Assembly: GCF_029193575.1 (NCBI RefSeq)
Contig: NZ_JARGCS010000031.1
Location: 50,082 to 114,081 of the forward strand
Direction of reading: 5' to 3'
Source of the DNA: Pseudomonas entomophila
Lineage (GTDB): Bacteria > Pseudomonadota > Gammaproteobacteria > Pseudomonadales > Pseudomonadaceae
DNA length: 64,000 bases
The position numbers and the translations under genes are program-made. Below the pieces are notes generated by a model. The model worked only from the letters and a program-made list of their open reading frames with translations, made no database searches and had not been told where the DNA came from. This document shows, piece by piece, positions 28,076 through 38,415 of this stretch (within the stretch, counting starts at the first letter, position 1; each line of letters opens with the position of its first letter).

Positions 28076-31000
28076 TCAGTCGGCCAGCCAACCCCACTCC
28101 CAGGCAGCCAGGGCATCGCCCCGCAGCACATGCTCGCGCAGCACCCGTTCGCGCAGCGCGTCGCCCATCTGGTAGCTGGCCACCGGATCGCTCAGGTGCA
28201 TGCGGATAGCCTCCAGCCATTCGCCGGTGCTATTGCTGCGCACCCGGGTACAGGGCAAGTCGCCCCGGTAGGCTTCGGTATCGGAACACACCACCGGGTA
28301 GCCGCAGGCGCCATACTCGAGCAGCCGCAGGTTGCTCTTGCAGTCGTTGAAGATATGGAACTCCAGCGGCGCCAGGGCGAGGTCCAGGTTCAGGCTGGCC
28401 AGCTTGCGCGGGTAATCCTGCAAGCCGATCGCCGGATGGAACTCATGGACATAGGGCAGCAGGCCTTCCGGACACATGCCGAAGAATACCCATTCGACAT
28501 GCTCGGCCAGCTCCTTCACGACCTCCGCGATCACTTCCAGGTCCCCGGTATGACTGGTTCCGCCCCCCCAGCCGATGCGTGGCTTGGAGGACGTTCCCCG
28601 CAGGCTTTGCAAGCCTGTCCACAAATGCGGTGCCAGCGTGTTCGGCACCACGCGAATATCACGGTGCATGCTCGACAGCGCGTTCGCCAACGCGTGGGTG
28701 GTGACGACCACGCGGTCGCACAAACCGATGCTCCTGCGCAGGTGCTGCTCGATGTCCGCAGGCTTGTTGCGTGCATGGCTGTTCTTGGACGGCGCCGCCA
28801 GGACATAGTCGTCGATCTCGAAGACCCGTCGTGCCTGCGAAATCCGTGCGATACGTTCGATATCCTGCGCCGTTCCTGCGGTATGGCGAAGCTGCAGGAC
28901 AATGACGTCCGGGTTCATCCGCGCCAGTTGCACGGTATTGGGAGACTCATGGGCCACGTGCCCGATCACCCTCCCCGCGGCCTCGAGCTCGATGAACGGC
29001 TGCAACACGCGGTAGTGGCCCACCGCAGAGGCGTTGATCGGCAAGCCCAGCACCGACGGCACCACCCTGGCGCACAGCGGGTTCCAGCTGCCTCGAAGCA
29101 TGGGCTCAACGGCGAAATTAGCCGCTGTCAGGTTCAGGCTGGGGTTGTAGGCCGGGTCATTGATCAACCGGGGCAGCCACTGGTCGACGAACGCGCGCGT
29201 CTCGACTTCGCGTTTCGGTGCGACCTCGAGCGCGGCGTCGCCCGGCACCGAGCGCATGTGCACATAGGGCGTCCAGACCACCAGGTAGCCTTCTGCGGTC
29301 ACCCTCAGGCACAGGTCGATCTCGCTCAACCCGGAGGAGAACTGCCGAGCGCGCAGGCCTCCCAGGCTGTCCCACAGCGACTTGCGCACAAGCAGGCAGT
29401 CACCGGACACCGCGCTCCAGTTCTGCACCACCTGCAGACGCTGCAGGTAGCCCCGCGCCTGGACATCTTCACCGACGAACGCCGGGCCAACCGCCTGCTC
29501 GACACCCAGCACCATGCCGGCCTCGACCACGCGGTCGAAGCGGTCGATGATCTTGGCCCCCACCACACCGACCTCGGGACGTTGCGCCTGCTCGAGCAGC
29601 GCATCGAGCCAGTCGGGCTGGGTCACGCGCAGCGCGCTGGACAGCTTGAGCAGGTAGTCACCCGCGGCATGCCTGGCGGCGCCGTCGAACAGCGTACCGT
29701 CGTCGCCGCGCAGTGGCAGCCGCACCACCCGCAGGATACCGCCGCCGATTTCGGCCATCGCCTCGAGCCATGCCGCCGTTTCCGGGTCGACCTCGCCACC
29801 GGCGACGACAACGACCTCGTAGCAGGGGTACGTGGTCTGTTCGATCACGCTCTGCACGGATTGCTGCAGGCTGCCCAGGTCATCGCCGCAGGCCACGATG
29901 ATGGAGACCATGGGCTGTTCCGCGTGGAGATACTCCACACGGTGCAACAGCGGCAAGGCGCCTTGGTGAAGGCGATGCTCGATACCCAGACGGGTCAGGT
30001 GCGCCTGCACCAGCGGGCCATTGCCCTCGAGCACCGCCGTCGACGACATCCATTGCGCGTAGCTGAACCCGCATTGCACCTGCACCTCGGCGATGTGCCC
30101 GATCACCTGTGGGCCTCGGGTCTCCACCAGGCGCCAGAGCAGGTCATGCGGAGCCAGTTCGCCGAACGCAGGGTCGAAACCGTCCAGTGCCCTGAGCTCG
30201 GAACAGGCGAATGCCAACGTGCGCCCGACAAACGGATAGCTGCGGAACAAGTCGATGTTGAAGTCCGGCTTGAACACCGGCTCCTGCGATCGCCCATCGA
30301 GCCAGGTCGCCTCATCGCTGTAGAGACTGGCCAGGCCCGGGAACAATGCGATGCGCTCGGCCAGGATCAACAGCGCCGACTCGCTGAGCAGGTCACCGGC
30401 CCGCAGCATGTAGACCCAGTCGTCGTCAGAAAGCGTCTCGACTTCGCGGTTGACCTGCGAGACCCAATCCTGCTCCAGCTCAAGATACGTCGCGCTGGCG
30501 TCGAGCGTCTGCCCGGGCGCCGCGCTCAAAACCCGACAGGTTGCCGCCGGGTAGATCTGTGCGGCAAGGCTGGCCAGGGTTTCCCGCACTGCTGCGGCAT
30601 CGCCCTGGGGGTCGAGAACCAGCGTGACGATCCGAGGCTGGCGTGGCCATGCCGACAACACCTGCGGCAGTTGGCGACGCTGGACGTCAGTGAAGCGACG
30701 CGCCTGTAGCCACTGTTGGTAGAACTCATCGTAACTTTCGCATTCACTGCCCACGCGCCCTAGCATGCAGGTCTGCCAGTTGCTCAGCAGCAGCTTGAGG
30801 TTGGTTTCCTGCCATTGCCTCGGCGCCAGCCCCGCCAAGGCCAAGGGCACCTGCCGCACCCAGCCGCTCGCGGGGGCGGCTTCTCCGCCCCGCGCCACCA
30901 GCATCTGCTGCAGCCAACCCCACTCCACGGCAACGGCCTGGGCCACTTCCGGCTGCTTGCTCAGCCGCTGCGGGTGCAGACGCTCGACCGCCAGGGCGTC

Positions 31001-31645
31001 GGCGATCATGACCATGTTGCCGCGGCGCATCAGGCAACTGAACAGCGCCTGATCCAACAGCGCGACGAAGCCCTGCCCGTCCTGGGTCAACGCCCGCAGC
31101 AGCTCGAGCGCCTGCGCACGGCGCATCAAGGCCGCGGAGAAGTTGCCAAGGAAGCTGAATGCATGGCCATCCTGGAAGCCCAGCATGTCATCACCCTTGA
31201 ACAGGGTGTCGGTGCTGACGAAGCGCGCGTTCGACAGACGCATCGGAAGCATGCAGTTATCGCCATCGGAGAACACCCGCTGGGCGATCACCAGGCTGGT
31301 GTCGGCATGCGCCTGGAGCACGCTCGCCTGGCGGGCGATGCAATAGGGAAACAGCCGGTCGTCGTCGCACAGCACCTTCACAAGGTCCCCGCTGGCCAAC
31401 GCCACGCCCTTGATCAGGTTGCCAACGAAGCCAAGGCGGGTGTCGTTGCGCACATACCGCACCGGCACGATGCCAACCCCCTCGAAGGAATCGACAATCG
31501 CCTTGATGTCCTCGCCTTCACTGTCATCGCACACCAGGATTTCCAAGCGCTCGTAGCTTTGCGCCAACGCGCTCTGCAAGGCCATGGCGAAGAAACGCGG
31601 ATTGAAGGCGGGAATGACGATGCTGACGTCGGGATGTGCGTTCAC
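28076..31645 (-). CDS. Giant multidomain glycosyltransferase (flagellin-glycan, Fgt-like)
   Basis: 1189 residues. N-terminal GT2 domain (about 6-230; VSIVIPAFNPRFF, CDDD near 93), two degenerate GT2-like blocks (about 335-560 and 580-800, the second with MVSIIVACGDDLGSL), and a GT-B-like C-terminal domain (about 900-1189; WVFFGMCPEGLLPYVHEFH and LLEYGACGYPVVCSD). Start is GTG at 31645. It follows flgL by 74 bp on the same strand and may be co-transcribed with flgKL; the corresponding place in P. aeruginosa PAO1 holds fgtA and its neighbours. Probable flagellin glycosyltransferase. Confidence 0.85.
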   Translation of the reverse strand: MNAHPDVSIVIPAFNPRFFAMALQSALAQSYERLEILVCDDSEGEDIKAIVDSFEGVGIVPVRYVRNDTRLGFVGNLIKGVALASGDLVKVLCDDDRLFPYCIARQASVLQAHADTSLVIAQRVFSDGDNCMLPMRLSNARFVSTDTLFKGDDMLGFQDGHAFSFLGNFSAALMRRAQALELLRALTQDGQGFVALLDQALFSCLMRRGNMVMIADALAVERLHPQRLSKQPEVAQAVAVEWGWLQQMLVARGGEAAPASGWVRQVPLALAGLAPRQWQETNLKLLLSNWQTCMLGRVGSECESYDEFYQQWLQARRFTDVQRRQLPQVLSAWPRQPRIVTLVLDPQGDAAAVRETLASLAAQIYPAATCRVLSAAPGQTLDASATYLELEQDWVSQVNREVETLSDDDWVYMLRAGDLLSESALLILAERIALFPGLASLYSDEATWLDGRSQEPVFKPDFNIDLFRSYPFVGRTLAFACSELRALDGFDPAFGELAPHDLLWRLVETRGPQVIGHIAEVQVQCGFSYAQWMSSTAVLEGNGPLVQAHLTRLGIEHRLHQGALPLLHRVEYLHAEQPMVSIIVACGDDLGSLQQSVQSVIEQTTYPCYEVVVVAGGEVDPETAAWLEAMAEIGGGILRVVRLPLRGDDGTLFDGAARHAAGDYLLKLSSALRVTQPDWLDALLEQAQRPEVGVVGAKIIDRFDRVVEAGMVLGVEQAVGPAFVGEDVQARGYLQRLQVVQNWSAVSGDCLLVRKSLWDSLGGLRARQFSSGLSEIDLCLRVTAEGYLVVWTPYVHMRSVPGDAALEVAPKREVETRAFVDQWLPRLINDPAYNPSLNLTAANFAVEPMLRGSWNPLCARVVPSVLGLPINASAVGHYRVLQPFIELEAAGRVIGHVAHESPNTVQLARMNPDVIVLQLRHTAGTAQDIERIARISQARRVFEIDDYVLAAPSKNSHARNKPADIEQHLRRSIGLCDRVVVTTHALANALSSMHRDIRVVPNTLAPHLWTGLQSLRGTSSKPRIGWGGGTSHTGDLEVIAEVVKELAEHVEWVFFGMCPEGLLPYVHEFHPAIGLQDYPRKLASLNLDLALAPLEFHIFNDCKSNLRLLEYGACGYPVVCSDTEAYRGDLPCTRVRSNSTGEWLEAIRMHLSDPVASYQMGDALRERVLREHVLRGDALAAWEWGWLAD

Positions 31646-31670
31646 GGCGGGGAACCTTCAGCGGGCGGTA

Positions 31671-31693
31671 CGCCAGGCCGAAGGGGCCTGGCG
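31671..31693 (-). terminator. Hairpin between flgL and the glycosyltransferase
   Basis: CGCCAGGCC-GAAGG-GGCCTGGCG, a perfect 9-bp stem with a 5-nt loop, but no T-tract. It could attenuate transcription from flgL into the glycosyltransferase rather than stop it. Confidence 0.4.
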
Positions 31694-31719
31694 CACGGGA
31701 AATGAAGCAGGAGGGGGAA

Positions 31720-33288
31720 TCAGATGTAGTTGACCAGCGACAACCCGGCGATCTTGGCGTACGACTGCAGCGACGCCTGGAGCATGTTGGTCTGCATCTG
31801 CAGGCGCAGCATCACCGTGGCCGGGTCGCTTTCGCGGATCGAGCTCTGGGTCTTGGTGTTCTCGGTGCCCAGCGCCTCGTTGGTCTCGGCCTGCACGTCG
31901 AGCGCCGCCCCGCGCCCACCGATCGAGCTGATCGACGAGCTGACCTGGTTGGTGGCGCTGCGGATATTGCCGATCGCCGAATCCAGCGCGGCCTGGAAGT
32001 TCTGCTTGGCCTGCGGGTCGTTGTCCACCGGGCTGCTCAACGCCGCGCGCAACTGGCCGATGGTGTCGAGGATGTTCTGGGTCTGGTGGGTATCGACCTT
32101 GATGGCGAACGAGTCACCGGCATTCGGCGCACCGGACAGTTGGAAGCTCACGCCCGAGGCGGTGGCGGTGTTGCCCGCCAGGGTGCCGGTGGAAATCGGT
32201 CGACTGCTGTCGGTGAGCGGTGCCGCGTACAGCTCGAAGTCGGTGGCACTGGTGAACTTGAGAATCGCGCCACCGCCCGGGAACGAAGCGTTGTACTGGC
32301 CCTGGTTGGCAATGGTCGCGCTGTCGATCTGCGCCGCCGAGGTATTGCCCGCGCTACGCGTACCGCCGATGGCGTCGGGCTTGGAGCTCAGCGCGAAGCT
32401 GTGGCCGGCGATGGCGGCGTCGGGGTTGGCCTCGTCACCGGCCTGGAAGCTGATCTTCAGGCGCAGGTCGACGCCCCGGAAGGAGACGGTGGTGTTGTCG
32501 CCCTTGGGGTCGAACTTGCCACCCTGGGACGCTTCCAGGGTCACATCGTTGCCCCCGGCGTCGAGGATGCGGTACTGGGTGCTGCTGAGGAACTCGACGC
32601 TGTACGGCTCGCCACTGCGAAAGCGATCGTTGTAGGTGGCGCTACCGGAAACCTGGCCGTTGGACAGGCTGACGCGGCCATCGTCGACCGCCGGGGCGGT
32701 CAGGCGGGTCTGGCTGCGGCTGGTGTTCAGCGCCTGCTCGAAAGCGTCGTAGCCCGTCTCGTTGGCGGCCAGGCTGAGCATGTCGCCGACCTGCAACTTC
32801 AACTGCCCCTGGTCACCCTGGTAGCTGTAGGTGCCATCGGCGTTGCGCAGGTAGGGTTGGGTATCGCCCTTGGAGCCGGAGAACAGGTACTTGCCGTTCT
32901 CGTCCTTGCTGTTCATCAGCGAGAACAGTTGCTCTTCCAGCGACGCCAGCTCGTTGGCGTTGGCCTTACGGTCGGCATCGGTGAAACCGGCGTTGCCGGA
33001 GCTGATGGCCAGCTCGTTGACGCGCTGCAGGATGCTGCCGATGGCGTTCAACGTACTCTCGCTGGTACCCAGCGCATTGCGCACGTTGGTGATGTTGCCG
33101 CTGTACTGCTCGAGCATGTTCTGCTGCTGTTCCAACTGCAACAGGCGCGCCGCCCCCACCGGGTCGTCGGCGGCAGTGCGCACGCGGATGCCGTCGCTCG
33201 ACTCCTGCTGGGTCTTCACCAGGTTCGAGAAGCTGCGCTGGTAGTTGGTGCTGCTGGTGTTGTAGAACTGCGAAGTGGAGATGCGCAC
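31720..33288 (-). CDS. flgL: Hook-filament junction protein FlgL (HAP3)
   Basis: 522 residues with flagellin-like helical ends: MRISTSQFYNTSSTNYQRSF at the N-terminus and ATVMLRLQMQTNMLQASLQSYAKIAGLSLVNYI-type C-terminus. The middle is longer than in enteric FlgL (about 317 residues), as usual in pseudomonads. It joins FlgK to the filament. 13 bp downstream of flgK. Confidence 0.96.
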   Translation of the reverse strand: MRISTSQFYNTSSTNYQRSFSNLVKTQQESSDGIRVRTAADDPVGAARLLQLEQQQNMLEQYSGNITNVRNALGTSESTLNAIGSILQRVNELAISSGNAGFTDADRKANANELASLEEQLFSLMNSKDENGKYLFSGSKGDTQPYLRNADGTYSYQGDQGQLKLQVGDMLSLAANETGYDAFEQALNTSRSQTRLTAPAVDDGRVSLSNGQVSGSATYNDRFRSGEPYSVEFLSSTQYRILDAGGNDVTLEASQGGKFDPKGDNTTVSFRGVDLRLKISFQAGDEANPDAAIAGHSFALSSKPDAIGGTRSAGNTSAAQIDSATIANQGQYNASFPGGGAILKFTSATDFELYAAPLTDSSRPISTGTLAGNTATASGVSFQLSGAPNAGDSFAIKVDTHQTQNILDTIGQLRAALSSPVDNDPQAKQNFQAALDSAIGNIRSATNQVSSSISSIGGRGAALDVQAETNEALGTENTKTQSSIRESDPATVMLRLQMQTNMLQASLQSYAKIAGLSLVNYI

Positions 33289-33301
33289 GGTCTACGGCTC
33301 C

Positions 33302-35347
33302 TTAAAGACTGTTGATCAAGGTGGCGAAGGTTTCCTGGGCCGCCTTGATGATCTGCGACGACGCGGTGTAGTACTGCTGGAACTTGACCAGGTTGCCGGT
33401 CTCTTCGTCGATCGATACGCCCGACACTGCGTCGCGGCCATCGGTCGCCGACTTGTGCAGCGCCGTGGTGGCGTCACTGTCCATGCTCGCCTGGGCGGCC
33501 TTGCCGCCAACATTGGACACCAGCTTGGCATAGGCATCGGTCAGGCTGATGCCCTTGCCGTCGGCGCCCACCTCGACAGTGGACTTGGTCTGCAGGTCGA
33601 TCACCGACTTGGCGTTGCGGTTGTCGGCGGAGCCTGCGCCGGTCAACGACACGGTGAAGCTGTCACCGTCCTTCGGCGCGCCGGAGACGTCCATCTCGAA
33701 GGTGAAGGTCTTCTGCGTGGCACCGTCCATGATCGGGTTGCCGGCACCGTCGACCATCGGCACCGACAACTGCAGCTTGTTGCTCTGGCCGGGAATGATG
33801 GTGCCGGTGCCGATCGCGTTGCCCTTGGCGTCATAAAGCGTGTAGGCCTGCGGCGAGGCGGTGTCGTTACCGAACACCAGCTTCACGGGGGTGGAATACT
33901 TCAGGCCCGTCTGCAGGTCGGCGCTCTGGGCCGGGTTGTAGATGTCGAACTGCGAGGTCAGGGTCGGCGGAGTGACCGCGCCGGTGCCCTTGTTGCCAGC
34001 GCCGTTGGTGGCGTTCAGTGGCGCCGACAACGCCAGGCGCTTGGGGTCGATCAAGGTCGTGTCGATGGTCGCCGCGGCATTGCGCGTGGGGGTGATCTTG
34101 AAGCTGTCACCGGCGCTCAACGGGCCGCCATTGAGGGCCAGGGTAAAGCCATCGATCACCGGCGGCGGGTTGTCGTTGAGGTCGAAGCTGCCCATGTCGG
34201 TGCCTTCCGGCAGCTTGCGCACGTTGTAGCCGGTGGCGCTGGTGAAGGTCACCTGGTAGTCGCTGGTCGACAGCTTGCCGGTGTCCTTGATGGTCACGTT
34301 CAGGTTGCCGGAACCTGCGCTGTTGCCCAGGCGTGCGACGCTGCGCTCGCTGATGGCCTTGGCGCTGTTGATGTCGCCGAACAGCATGGCGCCGAACTCG
34401 CCGTTCTTGTCGACGCCCTGGGCCAACTGCTTGTTGATCGCGTCCGACACCACCAGGGCCACACGGCCCAGCTCGTTGAGCGCCGGGTCCAGGGTCTCCT
34501 TGCGGTAGCGCAGCAGGCCACCGAGCTCGCCACCGGTGGTGCTGTCGGTGATGTCCATCTTGGTCGAGCCGCGGTTGAGCATCAGCGCCATGCGCGTCGG
34601 GTCGTTGCGGCTAGGGCCTACTTCCAGGGTCTGGGTGGTCTTGCCCAGCACCAGGGCCTGGCCGTTGGGCAGGTAGATGTCATAGTTGCCTTCGCGCTCG
34701 ACCACCTCGGTGCCGACCAGCTTGTTCAGCTCGCGCACGGCGGCGTCACGTTGGTCGAGCAGGTCGTTGGGCTTGCCCTGGATCGCCGACACACGGGCGA
34801 TCTGCTCGTTGTACTGGGCGATGGTCGAGGTGAGCTTGTTCACCTGCTCGGCGATCGAGCCCATGTTGGCGTTGATGTTGCTGTTCTGCTGGTTGAGCTG
34901 CGCCGACAGGGTGTTGAAGCGCTTGGCCAGGGTTTGCGCGCTGGTCAGCAGCAACTGCCGCGAAGCATCCTCGTTGGGCTTGGCCGCGGCGTCCTGCATG
35001 GCGGTGAAGAAGTTCTTCAGCGCGGCGGTGATACCGGTGTCGCTGCTCGACAGGGCGGTGTCCAGCGGGTTGATCTGGTTCAGGTACGCGTTGGCGTCGC
35101 TGGACAGCGAGGTGGTGGTGCGCAGCTGGTTCTCGAGGAACGAGTTGTACACCCGGCGCACGTCGGCCAGGGTGGTGCCGCTGCCCATGAAGACCTGCCC
35201 GTACTGCTGCGAGCCTTTGGTCCTCTGCACGTTCTGCTGGCGGGAATAACCTTCCACATCGGCATTGGCGATGTTGTTACCCAGGGTGTACATCCCCGAC
35301 TGGGCCGCTCCCAGCCCCGACATGCCAATGTTGATCAAACTCGCCAT
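33302..35347 (-). CDS. flgK: Hook-filament junction protein FlgK (HAP1)
   Basis: 681 residues. The conserved rod/hook N-terminus reads NIGMSGLGAAQSGMYTLGNNIANADVEGYSRQQNVQ, and the C-terminus YYTASSQIIKAAQETFATLINSL. The central variable region is expanded by about 130 residues relative to enteric FlgK. Secreted through the flagellar export gate without a signal peptide. 12 bp downstream of flgJ. Confidence 0.97.
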   Translation of the reverse strand: MASLINIGMSGLGAAQSGMYTLGNNIANADVEGYSRQQNVQRTKGSQQYGQVFMGSGTTLADVRRVYNSFLENQLRTTTSLSSDANAYLNQINPLDTALSSSDTGITAALKNFFTAMQDAAAKPNEDASRQLLLTSAQTLAKRFNTLSAQLNQQNSNINANMGSIAEQVNKLTSTIAQYNEQIARVSAIQGKPNDLLDQRDAAVRELNKLVGTEVVEREGNYDIYLPNGQALVLGKTTQTLEVGPSRNDPTRMALMLNRGSTKMDITDSTTGGELGGLLRYRKETLDPALNELGRVALVVSDAINKQLAQGVDKNGEFGAMLFGDINSAKAISERSVARLGNSAGSGNLNVTIKDTGKLSTSDYQVTFTSATGYNVRKLPEGTDMGSFDLNDNPPPVIDGFTLALNGGPLSAGDSFKITPTRNAAATIDTTLIDPKRLALSAPLNATNGAGNKGTGAVTPPTLTSQFDIYNPAQSADLQTGLKYSTPVKLVFGNDTASPQAYTLYDAKGNAIGTGTIIPGQSNKLQLSVPMVDGAGNPIMDGATQKTFTFEMDVSGAPKDGDSFTVSLTGAGSADNRNAKSVIDLQTKSTVEVGADGKGISLTDAYAKLVSNVGGKAAQASMDSDATTALHKSATDGRDAVSGVSIDEETGNLVKFQQYYTASSQIIKAAQETFATLINSL

Positions 35348-35359
35348 GGTTGCGTGTCC

Positions 35360-36553
35360 TTAAAGTTGCGTGGTGGTCCCGAGCATTGCGTAGCTCGTGT
35401 CCGACTTCATCTGTCTTGCGATCTGCGAGATCTTGCTGGCGTAGTTCGGGTCGGTGGCGTACCCGGCTTTCTGCAGCTCCCGCACGAACTGTTCTGGGTT
35501 ATCGGCGGCCTTCACCGCATCTTGATAGCGCGCGTTGCTCTGCAACAGGCTGACCAGGTCGTGGAAGCTGTCCTGGTAGGAGTCGTAGGAGCGGAACGCC
35601 GCGGTCTCCTTGACGAACTGACCGCCGCGGAATTCGCTGGTGATCGCCCGCGCCTGATCGCCCTGCCAGTTGCCAGTGGCCTTGATGCCGAACAGGTTGT
35701 GGCTGCTGCTGCCGTCGGCGTTGCGCATGACCGACTTGCCCCAACCGGTTTCCAGGGCGGCCTGGGCCACCAGGTAACGGGGGTCGACACCGATGCGCTT
35801 GGCGGCCTCTTCGGCCATCGGCAGCATGGTGGCGACGAACTCGTCGCTGTCGCCGAAGGCTTTGTTCGGTGCCAGTGGCGGCTGGGCCACGGCACGGCCG
35901 AGGATGCGCATGCCGGCGCCTGGCGCGGCAAAGGCCTGGGCCGGCTCCCAATCGCCCGTGGCGACGCCGCCCGGCGGGATGTCGCCACGGCCTGGCAGCC
36001 TGTTGTTCGAGGCGTCCGCCACTGCGCCGGCAGACGGTACGATACCGGCCAGCAAGCGGTCGGTGAGCTTGCCCGGCAACGCCAGGCGTCGTGCATTGAG
36101 CGCGGCCACGTCGTTGTGCGCGGCGCCGCTGTCGCTGGCACGCTCGGGCTCGGCGACGCGCGCGCCCCACAGCGCCGGCGCGGCGCCGTCGGTGCGCGGG
36201 AACGGGCTGGTGTTCGGTGGCGTGGCCTTGTTCTTCGACAGCTGACGCACCAGCACGTCCTGCAGGCCAATGCCGCCCCCCTCGCGGGACATGCTCACGG
36301 CCAACTGCTGGTCGTACATGTCGCGGTACTGTTTGACCGTCTCGGTGTTCATCGGGTCGCCGTCGGCGAGCACGTCGCCAGCCTTGCGCGAGGCCTTGAG
36401 CATCTCGCTGATGAACAGCGACTCGAACTCCTGGGCCACCTTGCGCACGTTGGCGTCGCTGTCGCGGTCACCATGCTTGAGCGAGCTCAGGCGGTTGAGG
36501 TCGGTGTAGGCACCGCTGTCGGCGTGACTGGAAACCAGGCTCTTGGAATTCAT
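35360..36553 (-). CDS. flgJ: Rod cap and peptidoglycan hydrolase FlgJ
   Basis: 397 residues: an N-terminal rod-capping domain (about 30-110; EFESLFISEMLKASRKAGDVL), a Pro/Ala-rich linker, and a C-terminal GH73 N-acetylglucosaminidase domain (about 240-390; VAQAALETGWGKSVM and NLFGIKA). It opens the peptidoglycan for the growing rod. The linker is longer than in enteric FlgJ. Confidence 0.96.
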   Translation of the reverse strand: MNSKSLVSSHADSGAYTDLNRLSSLKHGDRDSDANVRKVAQEFESLFISEMLKASRKAGDVLADGDPMNTETVKQYRDMYDQQLAVSMSREGGGIGLQDVLVRQLSKNKATPPNTSPFPRTDGAAPALWGARVAEPERASDSGAAHNDVAALNARRLALPGKLTDRLLAGIVPSAGAVADASNNRLPGRGDIPPGGVATGDWEPAQAFAAPGAGMRILGRAVAQPPLAPNKAFGDSDEFVATMLPMAEEAAKRIGVDPRYLVAQAALETGWGKSVMRNADGSSSHNLFGIKATGNWQGDQARAITSEFRGGQFVKETAAFRSYDSYQDSFHDLVSLLQSNARYQDAVKAADNPEQFVRELQKAGYATDPNYASKISQIARQMKSDTSYAMLGTTTQL

Positions 36554-36564
36554 CCGTGGCGTCC

Positions 36565-37674
36565 TCAGATCACGATCAGGTCGGCTTGCAACGCGCCGGC
36601 CTGCTTCAAGGCTTCGAGGATGGCCATCAGGTCGCCGGGGGCGGCGCCGACCTGGTTCACCGCGCGCACGATCTCGTCCAGCGTGGTGCCCGGGCCGAAC
36701 TTGAACATCGGCTTGGCTTCCTGCTCGGCGTTGATCCGCGAGCGCGGCACCACGGCGGTCTGGCCATTGGAGAACGGCCCCGGCTGGCTGACGATCGGGT
36801 CTTCGGTGATGGTCACGGTCAGGCTGCCATGGGTCACCGCCGCAGGCGAGACCTTGACGTTCTGGCCGATCACGATGGTGCCGGTGCGCGAGTTGATGAT
36901 CACCTTGGCCACCGCCTGGCCCGGGTCGATCTCCAGGTTCTCGAGGATCGACAGGTAGTCCACGCGCTGGCTCGGGTCCATGGGCGCGGTCACCCGCACC
37001 GAGCCACCGTCGATGGCCTGGGCAACGCCCGGGCCGAGCAGGTCGTTGACCTTGTCGACGATGCGCTTGGCGGTGGTGAAGTCGGGGCGGTTGAGGTTCA
37101 GGGTCAGGCTGTTGCCCTGGTTGAAACCGCTCGGCACCGCGCGCTCCACCGAAGCGCCACCGGGAATACGACCAGCCGACGGTACGTTGACGGTGATCTT
37201 CGAGCCATCGCGGCCTTCGGCATCGAAACCGCCCACCACCAGGTTGCCCTGGGCGATGGCGTAGACGTTGCCGTCGATCCCCTTGAGCGGGGTCATCAAC
37301 AGGCTGCCGCCGCGCAAGCTCTTGGAGTTGCCGATCGACGAGACGGTGATGTCCACCTGCTGACCTGGTTTTGCGAAGGCCGGCAGGTCGGCATGCACCG
37401 ACACCGCGGCGACGTTCTTCAACTGCACGTTGCCCGAGCCCGGCGGCACCTTGATGCCAAACTGCGAGAGCATGTTGTTGAAGGTCTGCAGGGTGAACGG
37501 CGTCTGGGTGGTCTGGTCACCCGTGCCGTTCAGGCCCACCACCAGGCCGTAGCCGATCAACTGGTTGGTGCGCACGCCAGAGATGCTGGCGATGTCCTTC
37601 AGGCGTTCGGCATGAGCGCCGAACGCACAGGACAGGAGCAGGGTCGCGGCAATCAGCTGCCTTGCGTTGAACAT
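36565..37674 (-). CDS. flgI: Flagellar P-ring protein FlgI
   Basis: 369 residues with a Sec signal peptide ([22 protein letters not shown], cleavage before ERLKDIASI). FlgI forms the periplasmic P ring. An ATG two codons upstream (37680) is also possible; the shorter start gives the usual Pseudomonas length and keeps a GGA 5 nt upstream. 11 bp from flgJ. Confidence 0.96.
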   Translation of the reverse strand: MFNARQLIAATLLLSCAFGAHAERLKDIASISGVRTNQLIGYGLVVGLNGTGDQTTQTPFTLQTFNNMLSQFGIKVPPGSGNVQLKNVAAVSVHADLPAFAKPGQQVDITVSSIGNSKSLRGGSLLMTPLKGIDGNVYAIAQGNLVVGGFDAEGRDGSKITVNVPSAGRIPGGASVERAVPSGFNQGNSLTLNLNRPDFTTAKRIVDKVNDLLGPGVAQAIDGGSVRVTAPMDPSQRVDYLSILENLEIDPGQAVAKVIINSRTGTIVIGQNVKVSPAAVTHGSLTVTITEDPIVSQPGPFSNGQTAVVPRSRINAEQEAKPMFKFGPGTTLDEIVRAVNQVGAAPGDLMAILEALKQAGALQADLIVI

Positions 37675-37686
37675 GGTCATCCGTAC

Positions 37687-38382
37687 TCAGAAAGGCCAAA
37701 GCGGGCTGATGAAGAAGCGGTCCAGCCACCCAGGCTGGCTGGCGTCAGCGAACGACCCGGTGCCCGAATAGGTGATGCGCGCATCGGCCACGCGGGTCGA
37801 CGGCACGGTGTTGTCGGTGGCGATATCGTCGGCACGCACCAGGCCGGCGATGCGCACCAGTTCCTCGCCGGTGTTCAGGGTCATCCATTTCTCGCCGCGC
37901 ACGGCGATGATGCCGTTGGGCAGCACCTCGGCCACCGTGACGGTGATCGAACCGGTCAAGGTGTTGCCCTGGCTGGCGGTGCTGGCGCCCTTGGTGTTGC
38001 GCTCGCCCTTGTAGCCAGCCTCCAGCGACAAGTCACCGCTGCCGAAGGGGTTGTTGGTGTTCGGGTTGGTGCCGAACAGCGAGCTCAAGCCGAGGTTCGC
38101 CTCGCTGTTCTTCTGGATCTGCGAGCCGGCGTTCTTGCTCGCCGAGGTGCGTTCGTTGAGGGTGATGGTGATGATGTCACCGACGCGGAACGCCTTGCGG
38201 TCGCCATACAGGTTCTGCTCGAACCCGGCCTGGTAGATCGAACCGTTGTTGGCCGATGCCGGCAGAGGGGTGCGCGGCAATACCGGCGCATAGTACGGGT
38301 CGTTGGGCTTGGGCGTCGGTGCGACGCAACCGGCCAGCAACACCGCCCCCCCGAGGGCGAAGACGGACAACAGACGATTCAT
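37687..38382 (-). CDS. flgH: Flagellar L-ring lipoprotein FlgH
   Basis: 231 residues with a lipoprotein signal peptide and lipobox (VLLAGC, Cys near residue 19), then [14 protein letters not shown]. FlgH forms the outer-membrane L ring. Conserved segments include [22 protein letters not shown] and [21 protein letters not shown]. Confidence 0.97.
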   Translation of the reverse strand: MNRLLSVFALGGAVLLAGCVAPTPKPNDPYYAPVLPRTPLPASANNGSIYQAGFEQNLYGDRKAFRVGDIITITLNERTSASKNAGSQIQKNSEANLGLSSLFGTNPNTNNPFGSGDLSLEAGYKGERNTKGASTASQGNTLTGSITVTVAEVLPNGIIAVRGEKWMTLNTGEELVRIAGLVRADDIATDNTVPSTRVADARITYSGTGSFADASQPGWLDRFFISPLWPF

Positions 38383-38415
38383 GACGCATACCTCACGGTG
38401 TAACGGGCAAAGGGC

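Noticed and set aside
28130..30709. Plus-strand open frame of 859 codons inside the glycosyltransferase
   Set aside because: Antisense to the 1189-residue glycosyltransferase, which has clear GT2 and GT-B motifs.
33275..36958. Plus-strand open frame of 1227 codons
   Set aside because: Antisense to flgK, flgJ and flgI; Val/Gly/Arg-rich shadow with no domain-like sequence.
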